Part shown: positions 28,832 to 38,028 of the stretch, one piece after another | Layout: each line of letters opens with the position of its first letter | Position numbering within the stretch: the first letter of the stretch is position 1 | Assembly (NCBI GenBank): GCA_022539475.1 | Contig: VCMS01000034.1 | Location: forward strand, 62,001 to 126,000 | Length of the DNA stretch: 64,000 nt | Source: Gracilaria domingensis | Taxonomy: Eukaryota > Rhodophyta > Florideophyceae > Gracilariales > Gracilariaceae | Reading direction: 5' to 3' | The notes under the pieces: model-generated | Databases searched by the model: none | What the model was told of the DNA's origin: nothing | What the model saw: only the letters and a program-made list of their open reading frames with translations | Program-made: the position numbers and the translations under genes

Positions 28832-30354
28832 TTAAGAACTCGGGTACTTGGAGCCATAATGATGTATATCCCTGACCATTTGAAGGTAGGAAGAAAATAT
28901 CGATTTCCATTCATTGGAAAGCAGGGAAAAGGATTCCAAGCTGGAATACGATGTTGTTGGCGTCTCGTCTGCACTGTTGAGTCTTAGAGCTTCTCCAGTT
29001 TCGGGTGCGTAACATGGAACATTCAAAGATACTTGCACTTCATCTTGAAACTCTTTTACTTTTTGTCTTTCTCCATGAACTAGTACTATGGCTTTTGGCT
29101 GGATCTGCTTGCATATCCGCAGAATTCCACGTTTGTCTGTGTGAACGTGGGAAATTTGGTTGAGAATTTGGCATCGGACGTTAGCGGGCATTCTGTCGGA
29201 TTGTTGCATCCCAGGAACAACGCAAGAAGAGACAGTGTTCGTAAACCAAAAGGAAGGCACTATAACCAAATTCTGTTTTTGAGAACCCCAGAGTTTGAAA
29301 ACATCATGCGATATGCCTGTTGACATATTGCCAGGAGTGGCAAAAAGGATCATCGGCCCTTTTTGATAGAGCAGGTTCCAGTGTTCGTTACGATTGAATG
29401 GGCGAAGGTTTTCTAAGATGTTATGTTTGCAAGCATCCTGAAATCTACTCCTCTTTCTCCCGCCCTGGATCCGTTCGCAATGCCAACACATATTCGTTGC
29501 ATCCGTGGTCCATTCAGAGTGTTTAACGTGTAATTCATTTGCCTTAGATGCAAGGCCTTCCGTGATATACATTGGCACGTCTTCAAGGATGGTACTGCCC
29601 AAATGTTTTGAGAGCATGGAGCAAATGCCTTGCGCTCTTCCGAAAGCGGGAATTGGTATCAACACTTTTCCTTCTTTTGATACAGCGTTCACTATACTGT
29701 CAACGAGGCTGTCTTCTTGCTCAAAAAGACTCTCTTTCCGGATAGAATTGCAGTACGTTGTTTCGGTGATGAATACATCAGGAGTTAAACCAAAGGGTGG
29801 ACTAGCTGCCTTTAGGTAACCATCAGATTTGGTGCAGTAGTCCCCTGAGTAAAGCACTGTCTTTCCAGCAACTTTCACTAAGAACATAACAGCTCCAATT
29901 GCATGTCCCGCATAAAAAGTCTTGACTCGAATGTCTTTTCCGATACAAACTTCTTCACCTAGGGGAAGCAAATTTACTCTCTCAAGACTTCCCTCAATGT
30001 CCCTCTCAGTGAACGGGCAGTACTGTTTTCGTGTTTTGGACGTGTATGCAAAATCGAGAAGCATAAGCCGAGCAAAATCCTTTGTTGGCCAGTCATATAC
30101 AATGGAGCTGAGCACGATAGCATTTCAGTAAGATATGGAATACCGCAAGCATGGTCGAAATGGTAGTGAGAAATTAGTATGGCATCGATTTCTGCGAGCA
30201 GGTTGGCTGGGAGCGTTTCGAAAGCTGGAAACCGATTCTTATCGTCAAAACCTGGGTGAGCGCCGCAATCTAGCAAAAGTCGACAACCATGGATGGTTAT
30301 CAAGACGCAACTTCGTCCCACTTCGCATCCAGCTCCTAAGACATGAAGCTCCAT
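28832..30354 (-). CDS. INTS11/CPSF73-like metallo-beta-lactamase RNA endonuclease, frameshifted
   Basis: RNA 3'-end processing endonuclease family. The first part (from 30354) reads LGAGCEVGRSCVLITIHGCR, DCGAHPGF, then the metal motif HYHFDH; the FDDKNRFPAF stretch favours Integrator subunit 11 over CPSF73. The second part, in another frame, carries AGHAIGAVMF, YSGDY, ITETTYC, IPAFGRAQ and the beta-CASP end (SHVHTDKRG, VLVHGE). Homology passes from one frame to the other between PLYMT and PTKDFARLMLLDF, around 30084-30092, and needs one extra base (or a -1 shift). An intron cannot do this in so few bases, and no standard slippery heptamer is present. Sequence error or recent mutation is most likely. 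Combined length is near 507 aa. Divergent from the inositol-phosphate synthase gene. Confidence 0.85.
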
Positions 30355-30912
30355 CTCTAAAGTGGCGTAGCCTTTCTTACAAGCTGCAGAAGGTGTACCA
30401 CAAATTCACGGCGCCCAACGCGTCAGAATCCTTGCAATTTGAACGTAATGAAACCTGAGATTTACCTTCGTGTTTGAACCAAGTCTGCAGGGAAGGATAA
30501 ACCCATATGTAGCCAGAGCCTGCACGACTACAATGCCCCTCGACGTGTAGCGTGCCCTTTACCACGACGGTTCTGCGTATGTAGTGCTCGTTGCATGATA
30601 TTCGCACCGTACGCGCATTTTACAAGGGTAGAGATCTTCGCAACGAATCGCACCCTTGTGAAGATCTACAAAATGCGAGGGAGATAAGTTTAAAACTCTT
30701 TTGAAAGCTGTTTGATTTGATCTCGGTTGGCACCTGAAGGTCCTCCTGAGATTCGTGCTGTGAGATCAGTACGATCATGTAGCTAGCTACGCTGGCTGTA
30801 CGTTTATCTCTTTAGTTTGCCCCGCCACTCGTCACGGCGTTGTGAAAGTTGTTCATGAACGTTCTTGTTGTTCCTCACCTGCCTTATTCGACTTGTACTG
30901 ATAACCCAGAAG
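30355..30912. promoter_or_regulatory. Divergent promoter region with nested inverted repeats
   Basis: No gene. CGCATTTT (30614) and AAAATGCG (30670) face each other; inside them lie TACAAGGGTA (30621-30630), ACCCTTGT (30652-30659) and paired AGATCTTC/GAAGATCT, forming an imperfect dyad of about 65 bp midway between the INTS11-like and inositol-phosphate synthase genes. Confidence 0.45.
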
Positions 30913-32529
30913 ATGACAGACAATACCGAACAACGTAAAAGAATCGTGAGTAGAGTTGCAGGGGCAATAACCGCCTCTGGTAAACTGACGGTGAATAGCT
31001 CTCAAGTGTCATTTGATGAAGATTTCATTCACTCGCGTTTCCCATACAACACGGTGAAAGCAGTGCTTGATGAGGCCGGCAACGTATTGGCAACGCCTAC
31101 GGAGCGAGTTTATCACTTTCGGACAAAAACTCAACCGAGGAAACTTGGGCTTTTGCAGGTTGGCTGGGGTGGTAACAACGGAACCACCGTAACTGCAGCA
31201 GTAATAGCCAACCAGAACGGTATCACTTGGGAAACCAGGAATCATGCACACGTTCCAAACTACAATGGATCTTTAACTCAGGCTGCGACGCTGAGGATTG
31301 GGTTTGATGAACACGGTAGAGATGTATTTGTACCGCTCAAATCTGTGGTTCCAATGGCTAATCCAAACGATATTGTGTTGGGCGGGTGGGACATATCAGG
31401 ACTGAACCTGGCAGATGCGATGGATCGTGCAGGAGTGCTCGAACCAGAATTGCGACGAAAGCTTCGACCGTACATGGAGAATATGAAACCGTTACCTGCA
31501 GCATTCGACAAGAATTTTATTGCCAAGAATCAGATTCCAAGAGCCGACAACATAATGCAGACGGAAGACAAGCAAGTACACCTAGACAATCTTCGAGAGG
31601 ACATTCGGAACTTCAAGAAAGAAAACGACCTAGAGTACGTAGTGGTGGTGTGGACTGGCAATTCGGAAAGGTATGCAGTTGAAAGTGAGGGTCGCAACGA
31701 CACAGCTGACAACCTATTAGCATCTATCAAAAAGTCTGACGCGGAAGTGTCCCCCTCAACGCTTTACTGTGTTGCTGCAATCTTAGAAGGATGCCCGTAC
31801 ATCAATGGTTCACCGCAGAATACATTTGTCGCCGGGGCGACAGAACTTGCAAAGAGGCACGATGTTCTGATATGCGGGGATGATTTCAAATCGGGACAGA
31901 CTAAGATGAAATCTGTTCTCGCAGACTACTTGATTGGATGCGGCGTTAAGATTAAGACTATGGTGACTTACAACCACCTCGGAAACAACGACATGTATCA
32001 ATTGACAGATGAAGTGATGTGGAAACCGAAGTCGGCATCTAAGTCACGAGTAATTGAAGACATTGTTGATTCCAATGGAACGTTATATAAGGGTGGAGAT
32101 GATGTACCGGACCATGTTGTCGTTGTAAAGTATGTACCGTTTCTCGGGGATTCAAAACGCGATGTATCGGAGTACACGTCTGAGACATTCATGGACTGTC
32201 ACTACACTACAATCATGCACAACGAATGCTTAGATTCGGCGTTGTGCGCGCCGCTGATATTGGATCTAGCAATCTTTGCAGAATTGTTCTCTCGTGTTGA
32301 GTATGGTGTGGAAGGCGCCAATGGATCGACAAAGGAGATGGTGTATTCGGGTATGGAAAGCGCACTAAGCGTATTGGGCTTCTACATGAAGATACCTCGC
32401 ACACCAGATGGAGAACCTATTGTGAACGCGTTGGGTCGACAGAAGGCATGCATTGAAAACATGCTAAGAGCGTTGGTAGGACTACAACCAGAACACAACA
32501 TGCTACTTGAAACAAAATGCCCCGCGTGA
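30913..32529 (+). CDS. INO1: Inositol-3-phosphate synthase
   Basis: Converts glucose-6-phosphate to myo-inositol-3-phosphate using NAD+, the only de novo route to inositol. 538 aa from the ATG at 30913 (MTDNTEQRKR); an in-frame ATG 16 codons upstream is less likely. Diagnostic segments: GLLQVGWGGNNGTTV (dinucleotide loop), SVVPMANPNDIVLGGWDI, DNLREDIRNFKKEN, the VAAILEGCPYINGSPQNTF signature, DDFKSGQTKMKSVLADYL and VTYNHLGNNDMYQLT. The protein is complete, without targeting peptide, so cytosolic. Its stop is only 22 bp from the stop of the convergent one-helix-protein gene. Confidence 0.97.
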   Translation: MTDNTEQRKRIVSRVAGAITASGKLTVNSSQVSFDEDFIHSRFPYNTVKAVLDEAGNVLATPTERVYHFRTKTQPRKLGLLQVGWGGNNGTTVTAAVIANQNGITWETRNHAHVPNYNGSLTQAATLRIGFDEHGRDVFVPLKSVVPMANPNDIVLGGWDISGLNLADAMDRAGVLEPELRRKLRPYMENMKPLPAAFDKNFIAKNQIPRADNIMQTEDKQVHLDNLREDIRNFKKENDLEYVVVVWTGNSERYAVESEGRNDTADNLLASIKKSDAEVSPSTLYCVAAILEGCPYINGSPQNTFVAGATELAKRHDVLICGDDFKSGQTKMKSVLADYLIGCGVKIKTMVTYNHLGNNDMYQLTDEVMWKPKSASKSRVIEDIVDSNGTLYKGGDDVPDHVVVVKYVPFLGDSKRDVSEYTSETFMDCHYTTIMHNECLDSALCAPLILDLAIFAELFSRVEYGVEGANGSTKEMVYSGMESALSVLGFYMKIPRTPDGEPIVNALGRQKACIENMLRALVGLQPEHNMLLETKCPA

Positions 32530-32551
32530 GATTAGATACAAGTTATTTCGA

Positions 32552-33046
32552 CTACAAGATTCCCAAAGTACGTAGCATTAGTTCGACCTGTTCGGGAAGC
32601 GTATAGCCCGTCCAATACTCCGTCAACAAACCTGTGACGATAAAAAACATAGCAAGACGGCCATTCAAGGTCTCTGCGTATGGAACAAAGCCAAACAGTC
32701 TGGAAGCCTCCCGTTCCTCCTCCAAACGTTTCTCACGAAGCTGCTTGGAATAATCCTCCAAAACTCTGCGCTGTTTCGCGAGCGTAATTTCGTCGAGCTG
32801 AATCTTACCGGGTACCTCTTCTTCGAATTCCGCTTCCGGTGGCGTGATTGGTTCTGGCGGCGCAACTGGCTCAGATGGCGGCGGATCCGAAGCCGGTACG
32901 TTCTTCGGGCGTTCTGGATCGGCGGCTGTGGCGCGGAGACGACGAATGGCTATACGGGAGAGAGAGCGGTTGCGACAGGTCTGTACGGGTCGGAACCGGT
33001 TGAAGGGGATGGTTGAAGGTGCCGTGAAGGCCGGTTGGGAACTCAT
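32552..33046 (-). CDS. One-helix light-harvesting-like protein (HLIP/OHP family)
   Basis: 164 aa. Residues 1-40 are a Ser/Arg-rich transit peptide (cleavage perhaps near RLRATAA). A Pro/Glu-rich stretch and a charged helix follow. Then comes one membrane helix with the chlorophyll-binding motif: Glu125, Asn128, Arg130 and Met133 in YAETLNGRLAMFFIVTGLLTEYWTG. Single-helix proteins of this type bind chlorophyll in thylakoids and protect photosystem assembly under high light. It could equally be a Lil-type protein; the LHC motif itself is clear. It is the best single sign that the organism is photosynthetic. Divergent from the trigger-factor-domain gene. Confidence 0.88.
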   Translation of the reverse strand: MSSQPAFTAPSTIPFNRFRPVQTCRNRSLSRIAIRRLRATAADPERPKNVPASDPPPSEPVAPPEPITPPEAEFEEEVPGKIQLDEITLAKQRRVLEDYSKQLREKRLEEEREASRLFGFVPYAETLNGRLAMFFIVTGLLTEYWTGYTLPEQVELMLRTLGIL

Positions 33047-33663
33047 TGCGCAAAGGGGTGCGAGCTGAAAGACGGACGATATGAAAAGCGGTACAGCGCA
33101 GACAAAGAGCTACGCAAGGATGGGGAGTCTAGCACTGAGTGGAGAACGACCTGCATAGAAGCGGAAGCGAGGCGCGCTTGAAGAGGAACGAGATCAGAGG
33201 GAGGCAGATAGACTTCATCCCGACTTCGAACAGCAGGAGCGGATGAGCCGCAAATGTTGAGAACTGGCTTTTGTGGATTTGTCAGGCATTCTCGGAGCAG
33301 GCATTTGAAGCTTGCCGAACTAAATTCATTAATTAAAGAAAAGCTTTATTTTATTTTCAGATTGTGACCTGAATCAGGTTGTGTGATCTCTCGGCGGCCA
33401 TGGCGAGGTGTACATTCATAGAAAGAGAAGATATTCAATGCAAGTATAAGTTATAAACAAATCTCTCTCTCTCTCTCTCAACCAGGGCGAGCCGCAGACA
33501 ACCCGCTTGGGTTCTGGGTGGCAATAAAAATTGGAAAAGCCGTAAACTTTGCTTCTTCTTCAATCTTCTTCCTATAGACACAGTCTCTGTCTCTTAATAT
33601 CGTCGTATAAGGGAGTACCTGGACTTATCGCATTTCAACCACAAGCGATTTGCACTCAAGATT
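33047..33663. promoter_or_regulatory. Divergent promoter region of two plastid-protein genes
   Basis: Spacer between the one-helix protein (minus) and trigger-factor-domain protein (plus). No ORF of note. A CT dinucleotide run lies at 33462-33479. Confidence 0.4.
33462..33479. repeat. (TC)9 microsatellite
   Basis: Nine perfect TC dinucleotides, about 185 bp upstream of the ATG at 33664. Confidence 0.9.
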
Positions 33664-34242
33664 ATGATGGGACTAGGCTTCACTTCACCATGGAGTCCCG
33701 CTACATATACCACGCGCAAGCCATTCGGTACAGGCCGTTGTGCAACGCGGCCAACCATGACCCTCATATCACATGAGAAACTAGACGTACTTAGCAAGTC
33801 CGACGATGGTGAAGTGGCAAAGTATAAGCTGGAACTTGAAATACCTGCAACCGTTTCTAAGGTCAAACGCAGAGAGAGCATTCAAGCTGTGAAGAAAAAC
33901 GCTAACTTTAAAGGATTTCGAAAAGGAACTGTTCCGCCGTTCGTTATTCAAGAAATCGAAAGCTTTGTGTTGCATGATTCATGCAACGTTGTGATCGAAG
34001 ATGCGGCTAAGGAATTAGAACTTCAAACGGTAGAGGGAGAAGATGCTCTCGCCGAACTAGACATCAAAGATCTACAGCAGCGTTTTCGGATTGGGGAGGA
34101 TTTTGTTTTCACGTGCGAGATTCCACTCCGATCGATCATAAGCGAGAAACCCACGGAAGAATTGGAGGATGTTGTCACTTATGCCGGGGATGCAGGAGAT
34201 GTTCCTACCGTCGATATTACAAAGTTACCAGCGGTTGAATAA
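33664..34242 (+). CDS. Free-standing trigger factor N-terminal (ribosome-binding) domain, plastid type
   Basis: 192 aa. About 30 N-terminal residues are Thr/Ser/Arg-rich without acids (transit-like). The rest is only the trigger-factor N domain: YKLELEIPATVSK, the ribosome-docking loop FKGFRKGTVPPFVI and the FTCEIPL strand. The PPIase and C-terminal chaperone domains of bacterial Tig (about 430 aa in total) are absent, and the gene ends with an ordinary stop and a short acidic tail. Such one-domain proteins occur in plastids of plants and algae and probably dock near the exit tunnel of plastid ribosomes. Its convergent neighbour is an RsmD-like rRNA methylase, also ribosome-related. Confidence 0.85.
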   Translation: MMGLGFTSPWSPATYTTRKPFGTGRCATRPTMTLISHEKLDVLSKSDDGEVAKYKLELEIPATVSKVKRRESIQAVKKNANFKGFRKGTVPPFVIQEIESFVLHDSCNVVIEDAAKELELQTVEGEDALAELDIKDLQQRFRIGEDFVFTCEIPLRSIISEKPTEELEDVVTYAGDAGDVPTVDITKLPAVE

Positions 34243-34333
34243 TATGTAATCTTGCTAGAGATGATCGGTGTAAAGAGACCTATGCTAATCGTCGCAAGAC
34301 TATTCAGTATCATTATCAACTCGTGCGATCCAG

Positions 34334-35266
34334 CTACCGTCGTTTAAGTCTGATGAACTCATCGGGTCGTAATTCGATGTCTACATCTGGCTGACATGCG
34401 TAAATAGCGATAACAGTTCGACCATATCGGCGATTGCGGATTCCAACCAGTCGGTTGGCAATGCTCGGCGGAAATGTGCGAAGCTCTACCGGATACTCCA
34501 CGACGACAAACGTACCTTCTCCGACGCATTCAGACTCAGCAACAGACTTCATCAGCTCTGAATAGTCAACCTCTTCGTAGGGTGGAGTAATTGTAATCAA
34601 ATCATAATGCCTGCCATAGTTGTACTTTGTCCCGTCTCGCACAAACTCCTCCACTCGAGAACATACTGCCAAACTTCTGTCATCAAAACTGCAGCTAACA
34701 AGGTTGTCGTTGATGGAATCAACGCAAGTACGCGAATAGTCCACAAAGATTGCTTTGCTCATTCCTCGCGACAAAGCCTCAATTCCAACACTGCCACATC
34801 CAGCAAACAAGTCCAAGCATATCCCATCCCTTGGGAGAGCGTCGAGCGTTTCTAACATGGAGAAGATTGCCTCCCGAACTTTAGCCATCATGGGGCGAAG
34901 GTACACATTCGGAGATCGAATTCTCCGCCCTTTGACTGACCCTGAAGCAATACGCAAACCGGGAGGGTTCGGTGGGAGCCTTTCTGCTACAATCTTTTTG
35001 CCCTGGGACTGTACGAGCCCGCGAAAACGTCTGCCCCCACCTCTCTGCTGACGAGGAGCATACACTTTGCCAGATGATGGCTGAATATTGTAAGAAATTG
35101 GCGCTTCTTCCTGCAAACCATCTGTAGGAATCTTCTGTTTTGCCAATATCTTCACCTGAGGAGTTTTAATCGATGTGGCAGGACATGTCTTTAGGCTCCA
35201 CATTTTGTTACTCTTCGACATAAAGTCTGTTCCCAAAAAGGAACTAGCAAAAGCCATCTGCTCCAT
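34334..35266 (-). CDS. RsmD-like 16S rRNA (guanine-N2) methyltransferase, plastid type
   Basis: 310 aa. The first ~100 residues are a targeting and linker region; the enzyme starts at LRIASGSVKGRRIRSP, typical of RsmD. SAM motif I is LDLFAGCGSVGIEALSRG; YLRPMMAKVREAIFSML corresponds to the bacterial RPTxxxVREaLFn segment. The catalytic motif, DPPF/Y in bacteria, reads ITPPYEEV here, so the Asp is Thr. Bacterial RsmD makes m2G966 in the small-subunit rRNA; action on plastid 16S rRNA is inferred. The stop is 91 bp from the stop of the trigger-factor-domain gene. Confidence 0.85.
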   Translation of the reverse strand: MEQMAFASSFLGTDFMSKSNKMWSLKTCPATSIKTPQVKILAKQKIPTDGLQEEAPISYNIQPSSGKVYAPRQQRGGGRRFRGLVQSQGKKIVAERLPPNPPGLRIASGSVKGRRIRSPNVYLRPMMAKVREAIFSMLETLDALPRDGICLDLFAGCGSVGIEALSRGMSKAIFVDYSRTCVDSINDNLVSCSFDDRSLAVCSRVEEFVRDGTKYNYGRHYDLITITPPYEEVDYSELMKSVAESECVGEGTFVVVEYPVELRTFPPSIANRLVGIRNRRYGRTVIAIYACQPDVDIELRPDEFIRLKRR

Positions 35267-35361
35267 ATAGAACGATGAGATGGAATGAGAGTGATATCAC
35301 GTTCTGTGCCTAATGGAAGAGACTGACGAAAAGAAAGCCTTCAGCAAATGGAAATGGATGT

Positions 35362-35745
35362 TCAGCTCAGCGAGCAAAGAGCGCCCAGAACCAACTGGAC
35401 CAAAACAATGAGATCAATCGGAACTGTTATTTGCACTAGTCTAATAACTTTACACTGCAAAGTTAACTGATCATCTTCGAGGAAACTGTAATAGACCACC
35501 AAACTGTAAGAGCTTGAATATCTGAGCGCCACTTTTGGTGCGTAATGCGCCTGCACGCCGCCTATCACTGTGATGGTATCACCACGACTGATAGACCGAA
35601 AGGACCCTTCTTCGAGAATCAAACGCTGGCCAAAGCCCAACGACCTCAACTCGGTTGACTCAGAATGTCCCCTGTTGCAAGTGGACCAGGAGTACACCGA
35701 GACAGAATCGAGAAACCTGTTTGCGAGAAGCAGAAGCGCAGCCAT
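35362..35745 (-). CDS. Possible small OB-fold-like protein (TEN1-like?)
   Basis: 127-aa ORF with alternating hydrophobic strands: SRGDTITVIGGVQ, VALRYSSSYSLVVYY, then LTLQCKVIRLVQ followed by VPIDLIVLVQLVL. The last part is reminiscent of TEN1 of the telomere CST complex (strand, then GxxLxLLxxAL helix). The likeness is short and from memory of the pattern only. The 5' end overlaps the start of the plus-strand transposase-derived gene by 81 bp, so at least one of the two starts is probably wrong. The ORF has sensible composition but may be chance. Confidence 0.3.
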   Translation of the reverse strand: MAALLLLANRFLDSVSVYSWSTCNRGHSESTELRSLGFGQRLILEEGSFRSISRGDTITVIGGVQAHYAPKVALRYSSSYSLVVYYSFLEDDQLTLQCKVIRLVQITVPIDLIVLVQLVLGALCSLS

Positions 35746-37161
35746 GCGGTTAAGCTCCTAAAGCAGCATATTTCAACAGAAAAAGTTGCCGAGCTCAGCG
35801 GTGTGACACAGCATGTCGCCTCTCAACTTCGTCAGGCCATAGAAAACAACGATCAGACTACCCTTTTCAAGCTTTTAGACTCCAAGCATTATCACCCGGA
35901 TGATCCTGCTTTGGAGAATGGACAAGACCCGATTGCGCAGAAGGAGAAAGATCAAATGAAGCTCAGAAAACGAGCACGTCTATCTCGGCGTAAGCAGGGG
36001 CGTGTTCGAAGTAGCTTTCCTTTAGAGGATGCATTTGCACCATCTCCAAAAAATGCTTTTACGTTGTTTAGCCCAGAATCCCGCGAAACACAACCTGCCG
36101 AGACCTTCAAGTGCGTGAAGTCTCTCGACGATGTTCTTCAGTTCGTAAAATCGGAGTATCCATCCATATTCAAGGACCCGAGGCACATATGGAGCTGCCA
36201 CGAAGCAACCGTGCTTTCGCAGTTCGAAAACGAGAAGGGATGTAGTGTGTCAAAGAAGGATCAACCACGACAGAAACCATGGCAGAATGACTCTCACGTG
36301 GCGGCATCTATCACGATATCGGCTGCTGGAAGTGTTGCTCCATTGCTAGTAACGGTCATGAAAGATGACGAGGGGATGACCTATTTCTGTGAACCTCTGG
36401 AAGAGCAAGATCTCATCCCCCAAGCAGGCGAGTCCCACTGGTTAACACAAAGAGGTTGGTGTCCTGCTGAAACCAGATTCCTCGCGACACGCGACGGGGT
36501 GCTTAGTCGGGAAAATCTACCCCTTATTATCAACACGCTTAATGAACTTATTCGAGTCGAAGTCGAACAGTCGCAGCCGGTGCTTGTTTTGCTTCAGGGT
36601 CATAGCTCTCCAGACAAGATCACATGGCTTGAAGGCTGTGAGGATTTGAACATGGTCATAGTTTCACTACCACAGAATTTGTCTGACGGTCCTCAACTTT
36701 TTAGAAAATCCATCAACAAGTTTTTCCACCAAGCTGCTCAAGATCTTCACGATGTACTTAAGAGACACTGCACTGAGAACATTGATCCGACCTTGGAATT
36801 AATGTTTGCCGTGGCGGGACATCGTGCAATATCTCCTGATATTGTACGAAATGCATTTGCAGAAGCGAAGATATGGCCAATGAACAAAATTGTTATCGAT
36901 GGATTTGAGGAGCAAAATGGAGAAGGTATGTCGCAAAATAATAGGAACAATGAAGACGAAGGGGACACCCTGTTTTATACTGAAGTACTTAATCTCTATA
37001 GTCATAGAGTTAGGGACAAGCTCGTCTATGACCGAATTCGTCAAGTTACTGAACAAGGCGAACTTGAAACGTCAAGGAAATTGAATCTGATACACTCAAT
37101 ACTTCAGCTGGACTACTCAGTGGATCGTATTGTTGACACTGAAAATCTGCGAAGTTTATAA
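35665..37161 (+). CDS. Transposase-derived protein (pogo/CENP-B type DDE fold) without catalytic acids
   Basis: 498 aa. An N-terminal helix-turn-helix of pipsqueak/CENP-B type (RSHAVKLLKQHISTEKVAELSGVTQHVASQLRQ) is followed by a basic linker and a DDE_1-like core. The core keeps the fold landmarks of pogo-like transposases: HIWSCHEATV, VAASITISAAGSVAPLLV, VLVLLQGHSSPD, LNMVIVSLPQN and IWPMNKIVI. At each expected catalytic site the acid is gone: CHEA instead of xDET, LQGHSS instead of LDGHSS, and no Asp after LPQN...F. The ORF is nonetheless long and intact, with no flanking terminal inverted repeats seen. This pattern fits a domesticated DNA-binding protein. The start is uncertain; the true one could be upstream through an intron. 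Confidence 0.72.
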   Translation: MSPVASGPGVHRDRIEKPVCEKQKRSHAVKLLKQHISTEKVAELSGVTQHVASQLRQAIENNDQTTLFKLLDSKHYHPDDPALENGQDPIAQKEKDQMKLRKRARLSRRKQGRVRSSFPLEDAFAPSPKNAFTLFSPESRETQPAETFKCVKSLDDVLQFVKSEYPSIFKDPRHIWSCHEATVLSQFENEKGCSVSKKDQPRQKPWQNDSHVAASITISAAGSVAPLLVTVMKDDEGMTYFCEPLEEQDLIPQAGESHWLTQRGWCPAETRFLATRDGVLSRENLPLIINTLNELIRVEVEQSQPVLVLLQGHSSPDKITWLEGCEDLNMVIVSLPQNLSDGPQLFRKSINKFFHQAAQDLHDVLKRHCTENIDPTLELMFAVAGHRAISPDIVRNAFAEAKIWPMNKIVIDGFEEQNGEGMSQNNRNNEDEGDTLFYTEVLNLYSHRVRDKLVYDRIRQVTEQGELETSRKLNLIHSILQLDYSVDRIVDTENLRSL

Positions 37162-38028
37162 ATGTCAATCGATGAAGGCAGCCGATACGGTCCTTCTCTG
37201 CGAAGACGAGCCACCGCCGGTCAAAGCGAAAACCAACTGCACATGAACCAGAGAATGTCGCTATAAGAGAATGAGGTATTAAGCCACACTACGACGTTGA
37301 GTGAGAGCAACCAGGTGCTCAGCTGCTTAGACGGGGGAAGATAACACTTGGTGTTATGAAACTTGCCGCGCTCTTCGTAACGAAGTCGAATTTGAGCTGC
37401 CCTTTATTACTGAGCCCAAGAAAGGAGCTCCCCGTATCTTGGATAAGGGAGCAAAGGTATCTATGAAATTTGGCTTTAGCCTTAAATGTAAGACTTTCGT
37501 CATAGGAGAAGAGGCTCCGCTTTCTTTTTTATTATGAACGCGTACGTGTTTTCCACGTAACGCGTGGGTTTTGCCATAGACCACCACCACGACCCCACCC
37601 CCCTAGAACGCTTCCCTACACAACCTTTCGCATAGTGTGCCTCCACCCATAGGATTGGAAGCGACTTACGATTCTACGCCCGTTTCTAAGGGTCTGTTGC
37701 CTTGGATGGAACTCTTTGAGGATCTTTCTAGGTTTCGAGTTTTCTCTCCATCTCGAACTCTATGCGTCCCAAAAGTTTCTAAACTGTTATACAACTGCGA
37801 CTCATGTTACGCATGCGTCGCATGAAATGTTTTAATAGTTCGTGTTTTAGGGATACTATACTGGTACCCACTGCAACGTAAATGTAAAGGCGCTTAATCT
37901 TGGCCACTCCAAACCAAGGGTGCTTTGCAAAGTGAACAACATCACGTTACCAGGATGACCCTGATCATTCTGTATTCTTTTCGATCAAGGGCTTGATTCT
38001 CCAACCAAACAATGAGTTATTCCTTTTT
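37162..38028. other. Gene-free interval with hairpins
   Basis: No gene. It contains ATAACAC-TTG-GTGTTAT (37341-37357), TTCGTAACGAA near 37374, and a larger hairpin at 37538-37565 (ACGCGTACGTG against CACGTAACGCGT, one bulge). Confidence 0.45.
37538..37565. repeat. Hairpin with 11/12-bp arms
   Basis: ACGCGTACGTG, loop TTTTC, then CACGTAACGCGT; arms pair fully apart from one bulged base. Confidence 0.7.

Noticed and set aside
28832-30115. INTS11-like second half as a separate gene
   Set aside because: It lacks the HxHxDH metal motif and begins mid-domain; the first frame supplies exactly the missing part.
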